A stretch of DNA of 64,000 nucleotides from Planctomycetaceae bacterium (GTDB lineage: Bacteria > Planctomycetota > Planctomycetia > Pirellulales > Thermoguttaceae), in assembly GCA_012719125.1 (NCBI GenBank), contig JAAYAY010000290.1:1-64000 (forward strand). The letters run 5' to 3'. Below the pieces are notes generated by a model. The model worked only from the letters and a program-made list of their open reading frames with translations. It was not told the DNA's origin and made no database searches. This document shows, piece after piece, positions 1-8,419 of this stretch. Numbering within the stretch: position 1 is the stretch's first letter; each line of letters begins with the position of its first letter. The translations under genes and the position numbers were made by a program.

Positions 1-374
1 GACTGAAGTGGACCACCGTATTTCTGCAACCAGTAATGTCCTTGCTGCTTGGCGACAAATGCTAGCATACGCAACCTATTTCAGTTCCTGGAGTTGTGGC
101 TGTCCGCGAACTCAATCAGTCGAACTACTGAGTTGGTGGGCTGCAATGGCGTTAAGCTGTTACACCGTTGCATGTTGTGTTCGAAGAACGGCTACCAGAG
201 AAGAGGCACCGGTACTCTGCTGCCAAGTACCGGTGCCTCTTCTCTGGTAGCCGTTCTTGAACCAGCAATTGGATTCGGCCGAACGAAACACCGGTCGTGC
301 TGCGAGAATGACCATTGACGTTTGCCCCCGTGGATCTACAACGTAGTCGCTGTCCCTTCGCGTCGAAACGAGGC
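1..374. other. Non-coding left edge
   Basis: I see no convincing gene here. The stretch is visibly lower in G+C than the rest of the window and is dominated by a perfect long hairpin at 184-258. Short open frames on both strands exist only because the hairpin reads through in both directions; their products have no recognisable domain. Confidence 0.5.
184..258. repeat. Perfect inverted repeat, 33-bp arms
   Basis: Arms at 184-216 and 226-258 are exact reverse complements, separated by a 9-nt loop. There is no T-tract after the stem, so it is not a classic intrinsic terminator. It resembles a palindromic intergenic element of the REP type. No transposase is adjacent. Confidence 0.9.
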
Positions 375-380
375 ATGCCA

Positions 381-626
381 ATGCGAACGAATCTGATCAA
401 CATCGGGAACTCCAAAGCTGTTCGCTTGCCCAAGGCGGTGATTGAGCAGGCGGGCCTCACAAGCGAGTTGGAGATCGAGGTCTCCGCTGGCGCCGTCGTC
501 ATTCGTTCGGCTCGGCAGACCCGCCGGGACTGGGCCTCGGCTGCCGCGGCCTGTCATCAAGCGTGCGACGATCGACTTGACGATTGGGACGCAACAATCG
601 GCGATTTCGAAGGTGCCTGGTCGTGA
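381..626 (+). CDS. AbrB/MazE-type antitoxin (orphan)
   Basis: An 81-residue protein beginning MRTNLINIGNSKAVRLPKAV, the swapped-hairpin AbrB/MazE DNA-binding fold, in which the GNSKAVRLPK segment is the signature. In toxin-antitoxin pairs the N-terminal part binds the operon promoter and the acidic C-terminal tail wraps the toxin; the tail here is suitably acidic (DDRLDDWDATIGDFEG). ATG 381 fits the family N-terminus; ATG 375 is also possible. No intact toxin gene follows. The next frame carries only a short MazF-like start, so this antitoxin looks orphaned. Assignment of the fold is firm; the partner is inferred. Confidence 0.8.
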   Translation: MRTNLINIGNSKAVRLPKAVIEQAGLTSELEIEVSAGAVVIRSARQTRRDWASAAAACHQACDDRLDDWDATIGDFEGAWS

Positions 627-702
627 AGCTCTCGAAGTCCGGCTGTTCAGCCTGGACCAGCCTTTGGACCCAAGTATTGTGGCACCTCCGCAACACCGCT
701 AA
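625..702 (+). pseudogene. Possible MazF-like toxin remnant
   Basis: Immediately after the antitoxin, one frame reads EVRLFSLDQPLDPS and then stops at 702. This resembles the opening of MazF/PemK toxins (a short basic start, then EVWLVxLDPT and GSE) but lacks the rest of the roughly 110-residue fold. The position, overlapping the antitoxin stop, is right for a MazEF pair. The match is short, and chance similarity is a real alternative. Confidence 0.25.
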
Positions 703-781
703 GCTGGCAGGGACCCCCGTATTACCGGTGTTCTGCAAACACAGGGGCGTCAACCATTCCTATCCCGCACGGGGACACAAC

Positions 782-1936
782 ATGCCGCGTACAATCCCAT
801 TCCTTCTGGTTCTGATTCTCCTGCCCATCGCTCGTGCGGACGCACAATCCGCACAAGATCTCTCCGCCACCATCCAACCCTTCGTCGACCGCCAAGAACT
901 CGCCGGGGCCGTCATGCTCGTTGCGGATAAGGACAAGATCCTCACGACCCAGGCCGTCGGCTGGGCCGATATCGCGGCCCAGAAGCCGATGCGGAACGAT
1001 TCGATGTTCTGGATCGCCTCCCAGTCCAAGCCCATCGCCGCGGCGGCCTTGATGATGCTGGTCGACGAAGGCAAGGTCAGCGTCGACGACCCGGTCGAGA
1101 AGTACCTGCCCGAGTTCAAGGGCCAGATGGTCGTCGCCGAGAAGGACGACGAGCACATCCTACTCCGCCGTCCAAAGCATCCGATCACCGTCAAGAACAT
1201 CCTCTCCCATACCAGCGGGCTCCCCTTCAAGTCGGCGATTGAAGAGCCCACGCTTGACCTGTTCCCGTTGAGTCTGCGGGTTCGCAGCTACGCCATGACG
1301 CCCCTCGAGTTCGAGCCCGACAGCAAGTACCAGTACAGCAACGCCGGTATCAACACGGCCGGCCGCATCATCGAGGTTGTCTCGGGGATGCCCTTCGAAC
1401 AGTTCCTCGACGAACGACTGTTCCAGCCCCTCGGAATGAAGGACACGACCTTCTGGCCCACCGAAGATCAGGTGGCCCGAATCGCCAAGTCCTACAAGCC
1501 GGGGGCCGGCAAGCAGGGCCTGGAAGAGACCACGATCAGCCAGTTGTACTACCCGCTCAGCGATCGTACCCAACGTTTCCCCATGCCCGCCGGCGGATTG
1601 TTCTCCACGGCCCACGACGTCGCCCGTTTCTACCAGATGCTGCTCAACCGCGGAGAACTGGACGGCAAGCGGTATCTGTCCGAAACTGCCGTCGAGCAAC
1701 TGACCAGCCGCCAGACGCCGCCCGAACTGCCCACCAGCTACGGATTCGGCTTCTCCGTCAGTGAAACGACCTTCGGGCACGGCGGGGCCTATTCGACCAA
1801 CACGACCGCCGACACTCAGCGCGGGCTGATCCTCGTCTGGCTCGTCCAGCACGCCGGCTTCCCCGGCGAAGGCGCTAAGGCTCAAGGCGTCTTCAAGAAC
1901 GCTGCGCTGGAGAGTCTCGGCAAGAATGACCAGTGA
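782..1936 (+). CDS. Secreted serine hydrolase, class C beta-lactamase-like
   Basis: 384 residues. An N-terminal signal peptide (about residues 1-22, ending ARADA) suggests export. The catalytic S-x-x-K is SQSK at residues 80-83 (S80, K83). The Y-x-N motif is in KYQYSNAG, and the KTG equivalent is the late HGG in FGHGGAYST. This is the PF00144 beta-lactamase/transpeptidase-like fold, shared by class C beta-lactamases, DD-peptidases and many esterases. Family members in environmental bacteria are mostly esterases or peptidases, so antibiotic resistance should not be assumed. ATG 782 was chosen because it opens directly on the signal peptide; upstream in-frame sequence encodes no domain. Confidence 0.88.
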   Translation: MPRTIPFLLVLILLPIARADAQSAQDLSATIQPFVDRQELAGAVMLVADKDKILTTQAVGWADIAAQKPMRNDSMFWIASQSKPIAAAALMMLVDEGKVSVDDPVEKYLPEFKGQMVVAEKDDEHILLRRPKHPITVKNILSHTSGLPFKSAIEEPTLDLFPLSLRVRSYAMTPLEFEPDSKYQYSNAGINTAGRIIEVVSGMPFEQFLDERLFQPLGMKDTTFWPTEDQVARIAKSYKPGAGKQGLEETTISQLYYPLSDRTQRFPMPAGGLFSTAHDVARFYQMLLNRGELDGKRYLSETAVEQLTSRQTPPELPTSYGFGFSVSETTFGHGGAYSTNTTADTQRGLILVWLVQHAGFPGEGAKAQGVFKNAALESLGKNDQ

Positions 1937-2004
1937 ACGCACTTGCTACCGATCAAGAGGCACGGGCAACATCCAAAACTACGGTTCACAAGGAGCAAAA
2001 CGCC

Positions 2005-2340
2005 ATGCAGAGGTGGAACCACAATCGGCCCGCGTCCTCGATTTCGCGTCGAACGTTTCTCAGAACGTCTGCAGCGGCCGCAGCGGGATGCATGATCGAA
2101 GGCTCGCGCGGCACGGCTCGAGGGGCGGACAAGACAGCATCCGAGGCGCGAAGTCGCCCCGATCTGTTGGACGAGAAATCACCGCCCGGCCTGGAGGTCG
2201 TCCAACTCACGACCGACGCGTCCGTGCCGGCCTCGCACCTCCATCCGTTCCTGTCGCCCGACGGCACGATGGCCTTCTTCAACTCCGACGAGTCGGGCAT
2301 TCTGCAGGCCTACATGATTCGGGGGTTGGAGAACTGCTGA
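2005..2340 (+). pseudogene. Tat-exported beta-propeller protein, internally deleted
   Basis: 111 residues, with a good ribosome site (AAGGAG at 1990-1995). The N-terminus carries a twin-arginine signal (SRRTFLRTSAAAAAG). The mature part starts VVQLTTDASVPASHL, resembling the first strands of oligogalacturonate-lyase/TolB-like propellers. It then runs directly into HPFLSPDGTMAFFNSDESG and a short end, which resembles the last blade of the same family. The few hundred residues between are missing. I read this as a gene with a large internal deletion; a genuine small secreted protein cannot be excluded. It lies just upstream of ispF with no coupling. Confidence 0.5.
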
Positions 2341-2484
2341 TAGGCAGGCGGTGTCGCGCAACCCGCACACAGCGGGGGGAGAATCTCCGCAAACTCGGTT
2401 CACATTGTCCACTCGGGGGGTTTGGGATATAATCCGCCGCTTACGGATGGATGTCGCCGTGGCACACCCGATTGGGGCCGAGTC

Positions 2485-3003
2485 GTGAATACCGAGGATA
2501 CGCAAGTGACGGGCTGGCCACGACTTCGGGTCGGAATGGGACACGATACCCACCGCCTCGAACCGGGCGGTCCCCTGCGGATCGGCGGAGTTGCGATCGA
2601 TCACGACCAGCAGATGGTCGGCCACAGCGATGCCGACGTGCTGCTCCATGCCGTGACCGACGCCCTGCTCGGAGCGGCCGCCCTGGGCGACATCGGGGAA
2701 CTGTTTCCCAACACCGACCCGGCCAACCGCGGCCGCGACTCGGCCGAGATGCTCACCCTCGCTTGGCAAAAAGTGAGACAGAGCGGCTGGCAGATCGCCA
2801 ACCTCGACTGCATCGTGTTCGCCGAACGGCCCAAGCTGTCGCCGTACAAGAAGACGATTCAAGCCCGAATCGCTGAACTGCTGGGGCTCGAACCCGGCCA
2901 GATCGGCGTCAAGGCGAAGACGGGCGAAGGCCTCGACGCAGTCGGCCGCCAGGAAGCCATCCAGGCCCAAGTAGTCGTGTTGCTGCATTCAACCCGAGAC
3001 TGA
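2485..3003 (+). CDS. ispF: 2-C-methyl-D-erythritol 2,4-cyclodiphosphate synthase
   Basis: IspF cyclises CDP-methylerythritol 2-phosphate in the MEP pathway of isoprenoid synthesis in the cytoplasm. The metal-binding D-x-H is in GMGHDTHRL. The second metal histidine lies in the HSDADVLLHAVTDALLGAA signature, and GDIGELFPNTD follows. The C-terminal KAKTGEGLDAVGRQEAI segment is also family-typical. GTG 2485 gives 172 residues, close to the usual 155-165. An ATG at 2422 in frame would add a 21-residue leader with no family match. cysS follows 113 nt later, a common pairing of small housekeeping genes. Confidence 0.93.
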   Translation: MNTEDTQVTGWPRLRVGMGHDTHRLEPGGPLRIGGVAIDHDQQMVGHSDADVLLHAVTDALLGAAALGDIGELFPNTDPANRGRDSAEMLTLAWQKVRQSGWQIANLDCIVFAERPKLSPYKKTIQARIAELLGLEPGQIGVKAKTGEGLDAVGRQEAIQAQVVVLLHSTRD

Positions 3004-3116
3004 CAATCGACCAATACCCAGCATTCCAACCTTCCGCTCGCCATGCGAGGGAGACTCCAACTCGCCGTTTCACGCTCCCCATCGAAACCGTTTCAGTACC
3101 TCCAACAGGCCAAGTC

Positions 3117-4664
3117 ATGATTCGCGTCTACAATACGTTGTCGAAGACCAAGGAAGAGTTCCAGCCGGTTCGCAAGGGCAAGGTCGGCATCTACGTCTGC
3201 GGCCCCACCGTCTACAAGCCGAGCCACATCGGCCACATGGTCGGGCCGGTGATCTTCGATACGATCAAGCGGTACCTCGTCTACAACGGCTACGACGTGA
3301 CCTGGGTCGTCAACATCACCGACGTCGACGACAAGCTGATCGTCCGCTCCAACGAAAGCGGTGTTCCGATCGCCGAACTCGCCCGGACCATGACCGACGA
3401 CTACATGGCGTGCCTGGAACTGGTCGGTGTCGACGGAATCGATCATTTCCCCAAGGCGACCGATCATATCGAGGCGATCATCAAGTTCACCGAATCCCTG
3501 ATCGATAAGGGTTTTGCCTACGCCGCCGAAGGCGACGTTTACTTCGACGTGGCCAAGGCCAAGGACTACGGCAAGCTCAGTCATCGGACCCTTGAGGCGA
3601 TGCAGGGCGACGGGGGAGGGACGGCGGAATTGAAGCGGCACTCGGCCGACTTCGCCTTGTGGAAGAAGGCCAAGCCGGGCGAACCGTCCTGGAAGAGCCC
3701 TTGGGGCCCAGGACGCCCGGGCTGGCACATCGAATGCTCCGTGATGAGTGCCGCCATCCTCGGCGAGACCTTCGACATTCACGGCGGCGGGCTCGATCTC
3801 GTGTTCCCCCATCACGAAAACGAGGTTGCCCAGAGCGAATCGTGCCACGGAAAACCCATGGCAAAGGTCTGGATGCACAACGGGCTGATGCAGGCGTCCA
3901 GCGAGGTCGGCAAGCTCGGCGGGCGCCAGACGCGAGCGGTCGAGGGAGACCAGGCCTCGCAGGAGGCCGGCAAGATCGCCGGGTCGGCCGGGGCCAAGTC
4001 GTTTCGATTGCTGTTGGAGGAGGAGAAGTTCCAGCCGGAAACGGTGCGGTTCTTCCTCCTATCGACCCACTATCGGCGCCCGATCGATTTCAGCGTGGAA
4101 CGCATCCGCTCCGTCGGCACCGGCCTGGACACGTTCTACCGGTTCTTCAAACGCTACGAGCGCGTGACGGGCGAGAACTTCTATGCGATCGAGGCACCCC
4201 AGGTTCGCGCGGCCGGCGAGTTCGATCCCGGTGCTGACGCCCTGCTCAAGGAAGTGGCCGACCATCGCCAACGTTTCCTCGAATCGATGGACGACGATTT
4301 CAACACGGGCGGAGCGACCGGCGTTCTCTTCGAATTGGTTCGCCGCCTCAACAAGTTCGTCGAGGACGAGAAGCTCGAAGATCCGAAGAAACGCGATGCC
4401 GCCAAGCTGGCCTCCCTGAAGCTGGGGGCGAAGACGCTGCGCGAACTGGCCGGCATTCTGGGCATCTTCCGCAAACCGCCGGAAGAGAAGGCGGGGGGCG
4501 ACGACCAGTTGACCGGACAACTCATGCAGTTGCTTATCGACCTTCGGGCCGAAGCCCGCAAGGCCAAGGATTTTGCCACGGCCGATCGGATTCGCAACTC
4601 GCTCACCGAGATGGGCATCACCCTCGAAGATCGCCCCGGCGGCACCGACTGGACTCGTGCGTAG
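3117..4664 (+). CDS. cysS: Cysteinyl-tRNA synthetase
   Basis: 515 residues; class I aminoacyl-tRNA synthetase charging tRNA-Cys. The zinc ligand C28 lies in VCGPTVY, and the HIGH box is intact at residues 37-40 (PSHIGHM). The WHIECS and [12 protein letters not shown] segments carry the remaining zinc and substrate ligands. The C-terminal helical DALR-type domain is present. The KMSKS loop is unusual: after WMHNG (from residue 252) there is about 20 extra residues, and the best candidate is KIAGS at 286-290, keeping the first Lys and last Ser but not the second Lys. The reading frame is uninterrupted and the rest of the protein is well conserved, so it is probably functional. Confidence 0.93.
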   Translation: MIRVYNTLSKTKEEFQPVRKGKVGIYVCGPTVYKPSHIGHMVGPVIFDTIKRYLVYNGYDVTWVVNITDVDDKLIVRSNESGVPIAELARTMTDDYMACLELVGVDGIDHFPKATDHIEAIIKFTESLIDKGFAYAAEGDVYFDVAKAKDYGKLSHRTLEAMQGDGGGTAELKRHSADFALWKKAKPGEPSWKSPWGPGRPGWHIECSVMSAAILGETFDIHGGGLDLVFPHHENEVAQSESCHGKPMAKVWMHNGLMQASSEVGKLGGRQTRAVEGDQASQEAGKIAGSAGAKSFRLLLEEEKFQPETVRFFLLSTHYRRPIDFSVERIRSVGTGLDTFYRFFKRYERVTGENFYAIEAPQVRAAGEFDPGADALLKEVADHRQRFLESMDDDFNTGGATGVLFELVRRLNKFVEDEKLEDPKKRDAAKLASLKLGAKTLRELAGILGIFRKPPEEKAGGDDQLTGQLMQLLIDLRAEARKAKDFATADRIRNSLTEMGITLEDRPGGTDWTRA

Positions 4665-4695
4665 GCGTCCATTTGCAGCTTTTCGAGAAGCTTGG

Positions 4696-4774
4696 GTGGC
4701 ACGTCCCTGAGCTTGCGAAGGGCGTGGCTGGTCAGCAAACCACGCCCATCGCCGGAGGCTCTGGGACGTGCCAC
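4696..4774. repeat. Nested hairpin between cysS and ruvC
   Basis: The outer stem is 12 bp and perfect (4696-4707 with 4763-4774, GTGGCACGTCCC). The inner stem is 8 bp (4720-4727 with 4740-4747, GGGCGTGG). It is intergenic, has no T-run and encodes no protein. It is a palindromic element that could act as an RNA structure after cysS. Confidence 0.75.
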
Positions 4775-4810
4775 TCAAGAAACACGTTGAATCATCCTTG
4801 AATAGAATCA

Positions 4811-5308
4811 ATGACAACCCCACAAGCACGGATTCTCGGCGTCGATCCCGGCCTGAACACGACGGGCTACGGCGTGCTGGAGACCGGCAGCGGGCGTGTT
4901 TCCCTGTGTGAGGCGGGCGTGGTTCGCGGCGGAGACCGGGGTGACATCGGTCGGCGTCTGGAAAAGTTGCATCGCGGCATCGCCGAGGTGATTGCGGCCT
5001 TCTCGCCGGAGGCGCTGGCGATCGAGGAACTCTATTCCCACTACGCCCGGCCCCGGACGGCGATCCTCATGGGCCATGCTCGGGGGGTCATCATTCTGGC
5101 AGCCACCCAGGCCGGCATTCCCGTCCACCATTACTCGGCGACCCAGGTCAAGCGGATCCTCACCGGTTCGGGCCGAGCCTCGAAAGGGCAGGTTCAGCGG
5201 GCGATTCAGCGGGAACTCGGCTTGGCCGGCCTCCCCGAACCGGCCGATGTCGCCGACGCCCTAGCCATCGCCATCTGCCACCATTATCTTAAGAATGCGC
5301 CAAGATGA
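4811..5308 (+). CDS. ruvC: Holliday junction endonuclease RuvC
   Basis: 165 residues, the normal length. RuvC is the dimeric resolvase that cuts Holliday junctions delivered by RuvAB. The RNase H-like acidic residues are visible: Asp in LGVDPGLNTTGYGV, Glu in LAIEELYSH, and two Asp in the C-terminal DVADALAIAICHHY. The ATG at 4811 fits the family N-terminus; no strong ribosome site is seen. ruvA follows after 117 nt and ruvB lies 3.1 kb downstream, so the ruv genes are clustered but interrupted. Confidence 0.95.
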   Translation: MTTPQARILGVDPGLNTTGYGVLETGSGRVSLCEAGVVRGGDRGDIGRRLEKLHRGIAEVIAAFSPEALAIEELYSHYARPRTAILMGHARGVIILAATQAGIPVHHYSATQVKRILTGSGRASKGQVQRAIQRELGLAGLPEPADVADALAIAICHHYLKNAPR

Positions 5309-5316
5309 CACTTTGG

Positions 5317-5355
5317 CTCGGCTCTCCCTTCGTAGCTTGGCTCTCCAGAGCCGAG
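5317..5355. repeat. Short inverted repeat between ruvC and ruvA
   Basis: CTCGGCTCT at 5317-5325 pairs with AGAGCCGAG at 5347-5355. It is intergenic and has no T-tract. Similar GGCTCTCC/GGAGAGCC-type repeats are familiar from planctomycete intergenic regions, by recall only. Confidence 0.5.
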
Positions 5356-5425
5356 TTTCAGATCCGCCTTCGATTCTTTAATTCAGAACTCGACACCCCC
5401 ACGCTCTTCACAGAAAGACCGACCC

Positions 5426-6052
5426 TTGATCACCAAAATCACCGGCAAACTCGTCGGCCTTCAAGACGATCGACTCACGTTGCAGGTCGGTGCCTTCGAG
5501 TACGAGGTATTGATCCCCGAGTTCTCCCGCCGGCAGTTGCAGGGCAACATGAACAAGGAGATCAGCCTGCACACGATCGAGTACTTGGAGGGCAACCCCA
5601 TGCACGGCCGGCTCACGCCGCGGCTTATCGGCTTCCTGACGGAGGTGGAACGCGAGTTTTTTGAGCTATTTTGCTCGGTCGACGGGGTGGGCGCCCGCAA
5701 AGCCCTGCGGGCGATGGTCCGCCCGGTCCGCGAAGTGGCTGCCGCCATCGAGGATCAGGATGGCAAGAGCCTTTCCGCCATGCCCGGCATCGGGCCGGCG
5801 ACCGCCGATCGGATCATTGCCAAGCTGCGCCGCAAGGTACCGAAATTCGCCCTGATGGCAGCGCGGGAGGAGCGGCCGGAAGCCGACGTCGGTCTCGACG
5901 TGATTTCCGAAACCTACGAGGTCCTGCTGACCCTCGGCCATTCGGAAAGCGACGCTCGGCACTTGCTGGATGCGGCCCTCAGCACCAAGAAGAAGTTCAA
6001 GGACACCCAGGCGTTGTTGGAAGCAATCTATCAACACAGCCACAAGGGGTGA
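5426..6052 (+). CDS. ruvA: Holliday junction branch migration protein RuvA
   Basis: 208 residues. RuvA tetramers clamp the Holliday junction and load RuvB. The N-terminal OB-fold ([20 protein letters not shown]) is followed by helix-hairpin-helix motifs ([30 protein letters not shown]) and a short C-terminal three-helix domain (residues about 155-208) that contacts RuvB. The family N-terminus aligns with a TTG start at 5426; no in-frame ATG lies nearby. ruvB is separated from it by two zinc-ribbon genes. Confidence 0.94.
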   Translation: MITKITGKLVGLQDDRLTLQVGAFEYEVLIPEFSRRQLQGNMNKEISLHTIEYLEGNPMHGRLTPRLIGFLTEVEREFFELFCSVDGVGARKALRAMVRPVREVAAAIEDQDGKSLSAMPGIGPATADRIIAKLRRKVPKFALMAAREERPEADVGLDVISETYEVLLTLGHSESDARHLLDAALSTKKKFKDTQALLEAIYQHSHKG

Positions 6053-6140
6053 GGGGGGAAGCATGGAATGAGGGAATGGTGGAATGGTGGGTGAGAGTCA
6101 AAGGTGATCTTTCGGCTGGCGTGATTGAGGAGTGATGGCT

Positions 6141-7208
6141 ATGGCGCAAGTGCTCGATTCTTCGGCGGCCCTTGAAGAGGCGGCTCCAATCGTCGATTCG
6201 TCGCCCTGCAATTGCTGTGGAGCGCCGGTGGAAAAGAACGACCGGTTCTGCGTCCACTGCGGCAGCGAGCAGCTTGTGGAAGTGGCAATTGCCGAGACAC
6301 CGGCGTTGCATCGGCACTTCCGCTGCAAGAGTTGCGGCGCCGAGGTGGCGGTCGATCCGGACCAGCGCAGCTACACCTGCGCCTTCTGCGATTCCAACTA
6401 TGTGGTCGAGTTGACGCCGGATCAGACGGGCCGGCAGAAACCGGAGTTCGTGATCGGTTTTGCCGTCACCCGCGAAGACGCCATGGAACGTTTTCGCCAA
6501 TGGTTGGGGCAAGGCAACTGGTTCCGGCCCGGCAATCTGAAGTCGGCCGAGATCGAAGGCAAGATGACCGGCGTCTACCTCCCCTTCTGGTCGTTCTCGA
6601 TGTTCGCCGAGAGCTGTTGGAACGCCAGCGTCGGCGAACACTGGTATCGCACTGAAACCTACACGACCCGCGAGAACGGCAAGACCGTTACCAAAACGAG
6701 GCGTGTCCAGGAGACGGAGTGGTGGCCCCTGGCGGGGCGGCACCATCAATACTACAGCTTCTACCTGGTTTCCGGCAGCAAGAGCCTGAATCAGGCCTGG
6801 GCCAACCAGATCAAACCCTTTCATCTGGCCGCTCTCAAGCGCTACGAGCCGCGGTACCTGGCCGGGTGGACCAACGAGGAGTATACGGTGGACCGCGAAG
6901 AGGCGGAGACCCTCTGCCGCGACGAATTCACGCGGCAGGAGAAGCAAAACGTGGCCGCCTTTCTGCCCGGCGACACCCATCGCAATCTCCAGGTCTCGAC
7001 CCAGTTTTCCAACGTTCATTCCGATTTGATCCTCCTGCCCGTCTACTTGCTCAACTATCGTCATTGCGGGAAGCTCTACCAGTTCCTGCTGAACGGCCAG
7101 ACCGGCAAGCCCGTCGGCAAGAAGCCCGTTTCCTGGGCGAAGGTCGGCGCAGTTGTTCTCGGTGTTGTAGCAGCGATCGCCGTGATTGCGATCCTTGCCG
7201 CCCTATGA
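6141..7208 (+). CDS. YdjG-like zinc-ribbon membrane protein (copy 1)
   Basis: 355 residues. Two zinc ribbons open the protein (C-x2-C pairs in CNCCGAP/CVHCGSE and CKSCGAE/CAFCDSN). A central domain of about 200 residues follows (VYLPFWSFS, PLAGRHHQYYS, ILLPVYLLNY), ending in LLNGQTGKPVGKKPVSW. A single C-terminal membrane helix (AVVLGVVAAIAVIAILAAL) anchors it. The zinc ribbon plus NGQTGK pattern is the family that includes Bacillus subtilis YdjG, a membrane protein linked by recall to the PspA/YdjF envelope-stress operon. ATG 6141 has GAGGAG at 6127-6132 in position; ATG 6135 is too close. The next gene is a paralogue. No link to recombination is known. Confidence 0.75.
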   Translation: MAQVLDSSAALEEAAPIVDSSPCNCCGAPVEKNDRFCVHCGSEQLVEVAIAETPALHRHFRCKSCGAEVAVDPDQRSYTCAFCDSNYVVELTPDQTGRQKPEFVIGFAVTREDAMERFRQWLGQGNWFRPGNLKSAEIEGKMTGVYLPFWSFSMFAESCWNASVGEHWYRTETYTTRENGKTVTKTRRVQETEWWPLAGRHHQYYSFYLVSGSKSLNQAWANQIKPFHLAALKRYEPRYLAGWTNEEYTVDREEAETLCRDEFTRQEKQNVAAFLPGDTHRNLQVSTQFSNVHSDLILLPVYLLNYRHCGKLYQFLLNGQTGKPVGKKPVSWAKVGAVVLGVVAAIAVIAILAAL

Positions 7209-7232
7209 TCAGAGACCTCGAATCCGACCCGT

Positions 7233-7259
7233 GAACCCCGAACCCTGAACCCCGAACCC
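7233..7259. repeat. Short GAACCC tandem repeat
   Basis: Alternating GAACCCC/GAACCCT units lie between the two zinc-ribbon genes. The reverse complement of the same pattern occurs at about 33513-33541. Non-coding. Confidence 0.6.
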
Positions 7260-7274
7260 TAACAACTCCCTCCC

Positions 7275-8258
7275 ATGTCCGATCTGCTTGCCAAATGCGA
7301 AGTCTGCGGAAGCCTCGTGGACGAAGAGGATCTGTTCTGCGCGAATTGCGGAACGGAGGCTTCCAGGAGCGAGGATCGTGAAGACGCCCGCGAGGATACC
7401 GCTCGGCTCACCACGTGCAATTTCCAGTGCCAGGGCTGCGGGGCGTCGATGAGCTACGACGCTCGCGAGCAGGGGTTGCGGTGCCCCTTTTGCGGCTCGG
7501 GCGACCTGGAGAAGAAGCAGGACGAGAAATCGTTGGCCCCTCGCCGGGTCGTTCCTTTTCAGATCGATCGCAACCAGGCGGAATCGGCCATGCGCGAGTG
7601 GTTGGGGCGCGGTTTCTGGCGTCCGGGGAAGCTTGCCGCCGAGGCCGCCGTGGTCGAAATGACGCCGGTTTACGTCCCCTACTGGGTCTTCCGGGCGAAA
7701 ACACACACTCACTGGACAGCCGATACGAGCGACACGCCGTCCGGCGCCCGGGGTGACTGGTATCCGCTCTCGGGCGAACACCACGAGGAGTATTCCGGAT
7801 TGCTGATCGGCGCGAGCGGGGCGCTCACGGCTGGAGAGACGGCCGCGATCCATCCCTTCGATCTTGGCCAGGGCGTGCCGCCGGAACAGGTCGACCTGGA
7901 CAACGTCACGGTCGAACGCTTCTCGCTGCAACGCAAGTATGCCCGGCCCATCGCACGCCAGAGCCTCGAACAGCGGGTCCAGCAGGACGTCGATCAGCGG
8001 TACGTGCCGGGCAGGTCGCGGAACATCCACGCCAATGTGCGGGTCGAGTCGATGTCGAGCGAACCGGTGCTGCTGCCGGTCTGGATCATGGCGTACCGCT
8101 ACCAGGACAAGCTCTACCGGTTCCTCGTCAACGGTCAGACGGGGAAGTCGGCCGGCCAGGCTCCCACCGCCCTGGGCAAGGTTCTCCTCGTAGCCGGCGC
8201 CGTCTGCCTCGGCGCCCTGCTCCTGCTGATGCTCATTGGCGCCATTGCCGGCTCGTAA
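7275..8258 (+). CDS. YdjG-like zinc-ribbon membrane protein (copy 2)
   Basis: 327 residues, a tandem paralogue of the preceding gene. It has the same order: zinc ribbons (CEVCGSL/CANCGTE and CQGCGAS/CPFCGSG), a central domain (VYVPYWVFRA, PLSGEHHEEYS, VLLPVWIMAY), the RFLVNGQTGKSAG signature and a C-terminal membrane helix (VLLVAGAVCLGALLLLMLIGAI). The spacer from copy 1 is 66 nt and includes a GAACCC repeat, so co-transcription is plausible. The membrane tail implies a cytoplasmic zinc-ribbon domain tethered to the inner membrane. The two copies have diverged clearly, which argues for separate roles or a heteromer; that is inference. Confidence 0.75.
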   Translation: MSDLLAKCEVCGSLVDEEDLFCANCGTEASRSEDREDAREDTARLTTCNFQCQGCGASMSYDAREQGLRCPFCGSGDLEKKQDEKSLAPRRVVPFQIDRNQAESAMREWLGRGFWRPGKLAAEAAVVEMTPVYVPYWVFRAKTHTHWTADTSDTPSGARGDWYPLSGEHHEEYSGLLIGASGALTAGETAAIHPFDLGQGVPPEQVDLDNVTVERFSLQRKYARPIARQSLEQRVQQDVDQRYVPGRSRNIHANVRVESMSSEPVLLPVWIMAYRYQDKLYRFLVNGQTGKSAGQAPTALGKVLLVAGAVCLGALLLLMLIGAIAGS

Positions 8259-8304
8259 GAATCCGGCGAGCAGAATAGTCGCTTTTCGCTCGGCGAGAAG
8301 GTGC

Positions 8305-8323
8305 TTGTTCGCGGAGCGAACAA
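8305..8323. repeat. TTGTTCGC palindrome upstream of ruvB
   Basis: TTGTTCGC, a 3-nt loop, then GCGAACAA. A sister palindrome (TTGTTCGCA/TGCGAACAA) lies at 56642-56660; both lie a short distance after a similar TAGTCG string. Stem-loop with no T-tract. Confidence 0.65.
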
Positions 8324-8360
8324 CAACGTTAAGGTCCGTCTGCCTAATGAGGGCATGATC

Positions 8361-8369
8361 TGCTATACT
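8361..8369 (+). promoter_or_regulatory. Extended -10 promoter before ruvB
   Basis: TGCTATACT is a TG-n extended -10 element, 51 nt upstream of the chosen ruvB start. No good -35 is visible at 17 nt, as is usual for extended -10 promoters. It would give ruvB its own transcript, separate from ruvCA. Confidence 0.4.
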
Positions 8370-8419
8370 GCTTGGGATAGTCAACACCCGTTCACCAGAT
8401 GCCGGGGCCCGGAAGGCCT

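Noticed and set aside
184-258. tRNA, CRISPR repeat or intrinsic terminator
   Set aside because: No cloverleaf, no repeated units with spacers, and no T-run after the stem.
49-318. Small open frames at the left edge
   Set aside because: They exist because the perfect hairpin reads open in several frames; no ribosome site and no domain.
782-1936. Antibiotic-resistance beta-lactamase
   Set aside because: Only the general S-x-x-K, Y-x-N and H-G-G pattern is present; most such environmental proteins are esterases or peptidases and there is no resistance context.
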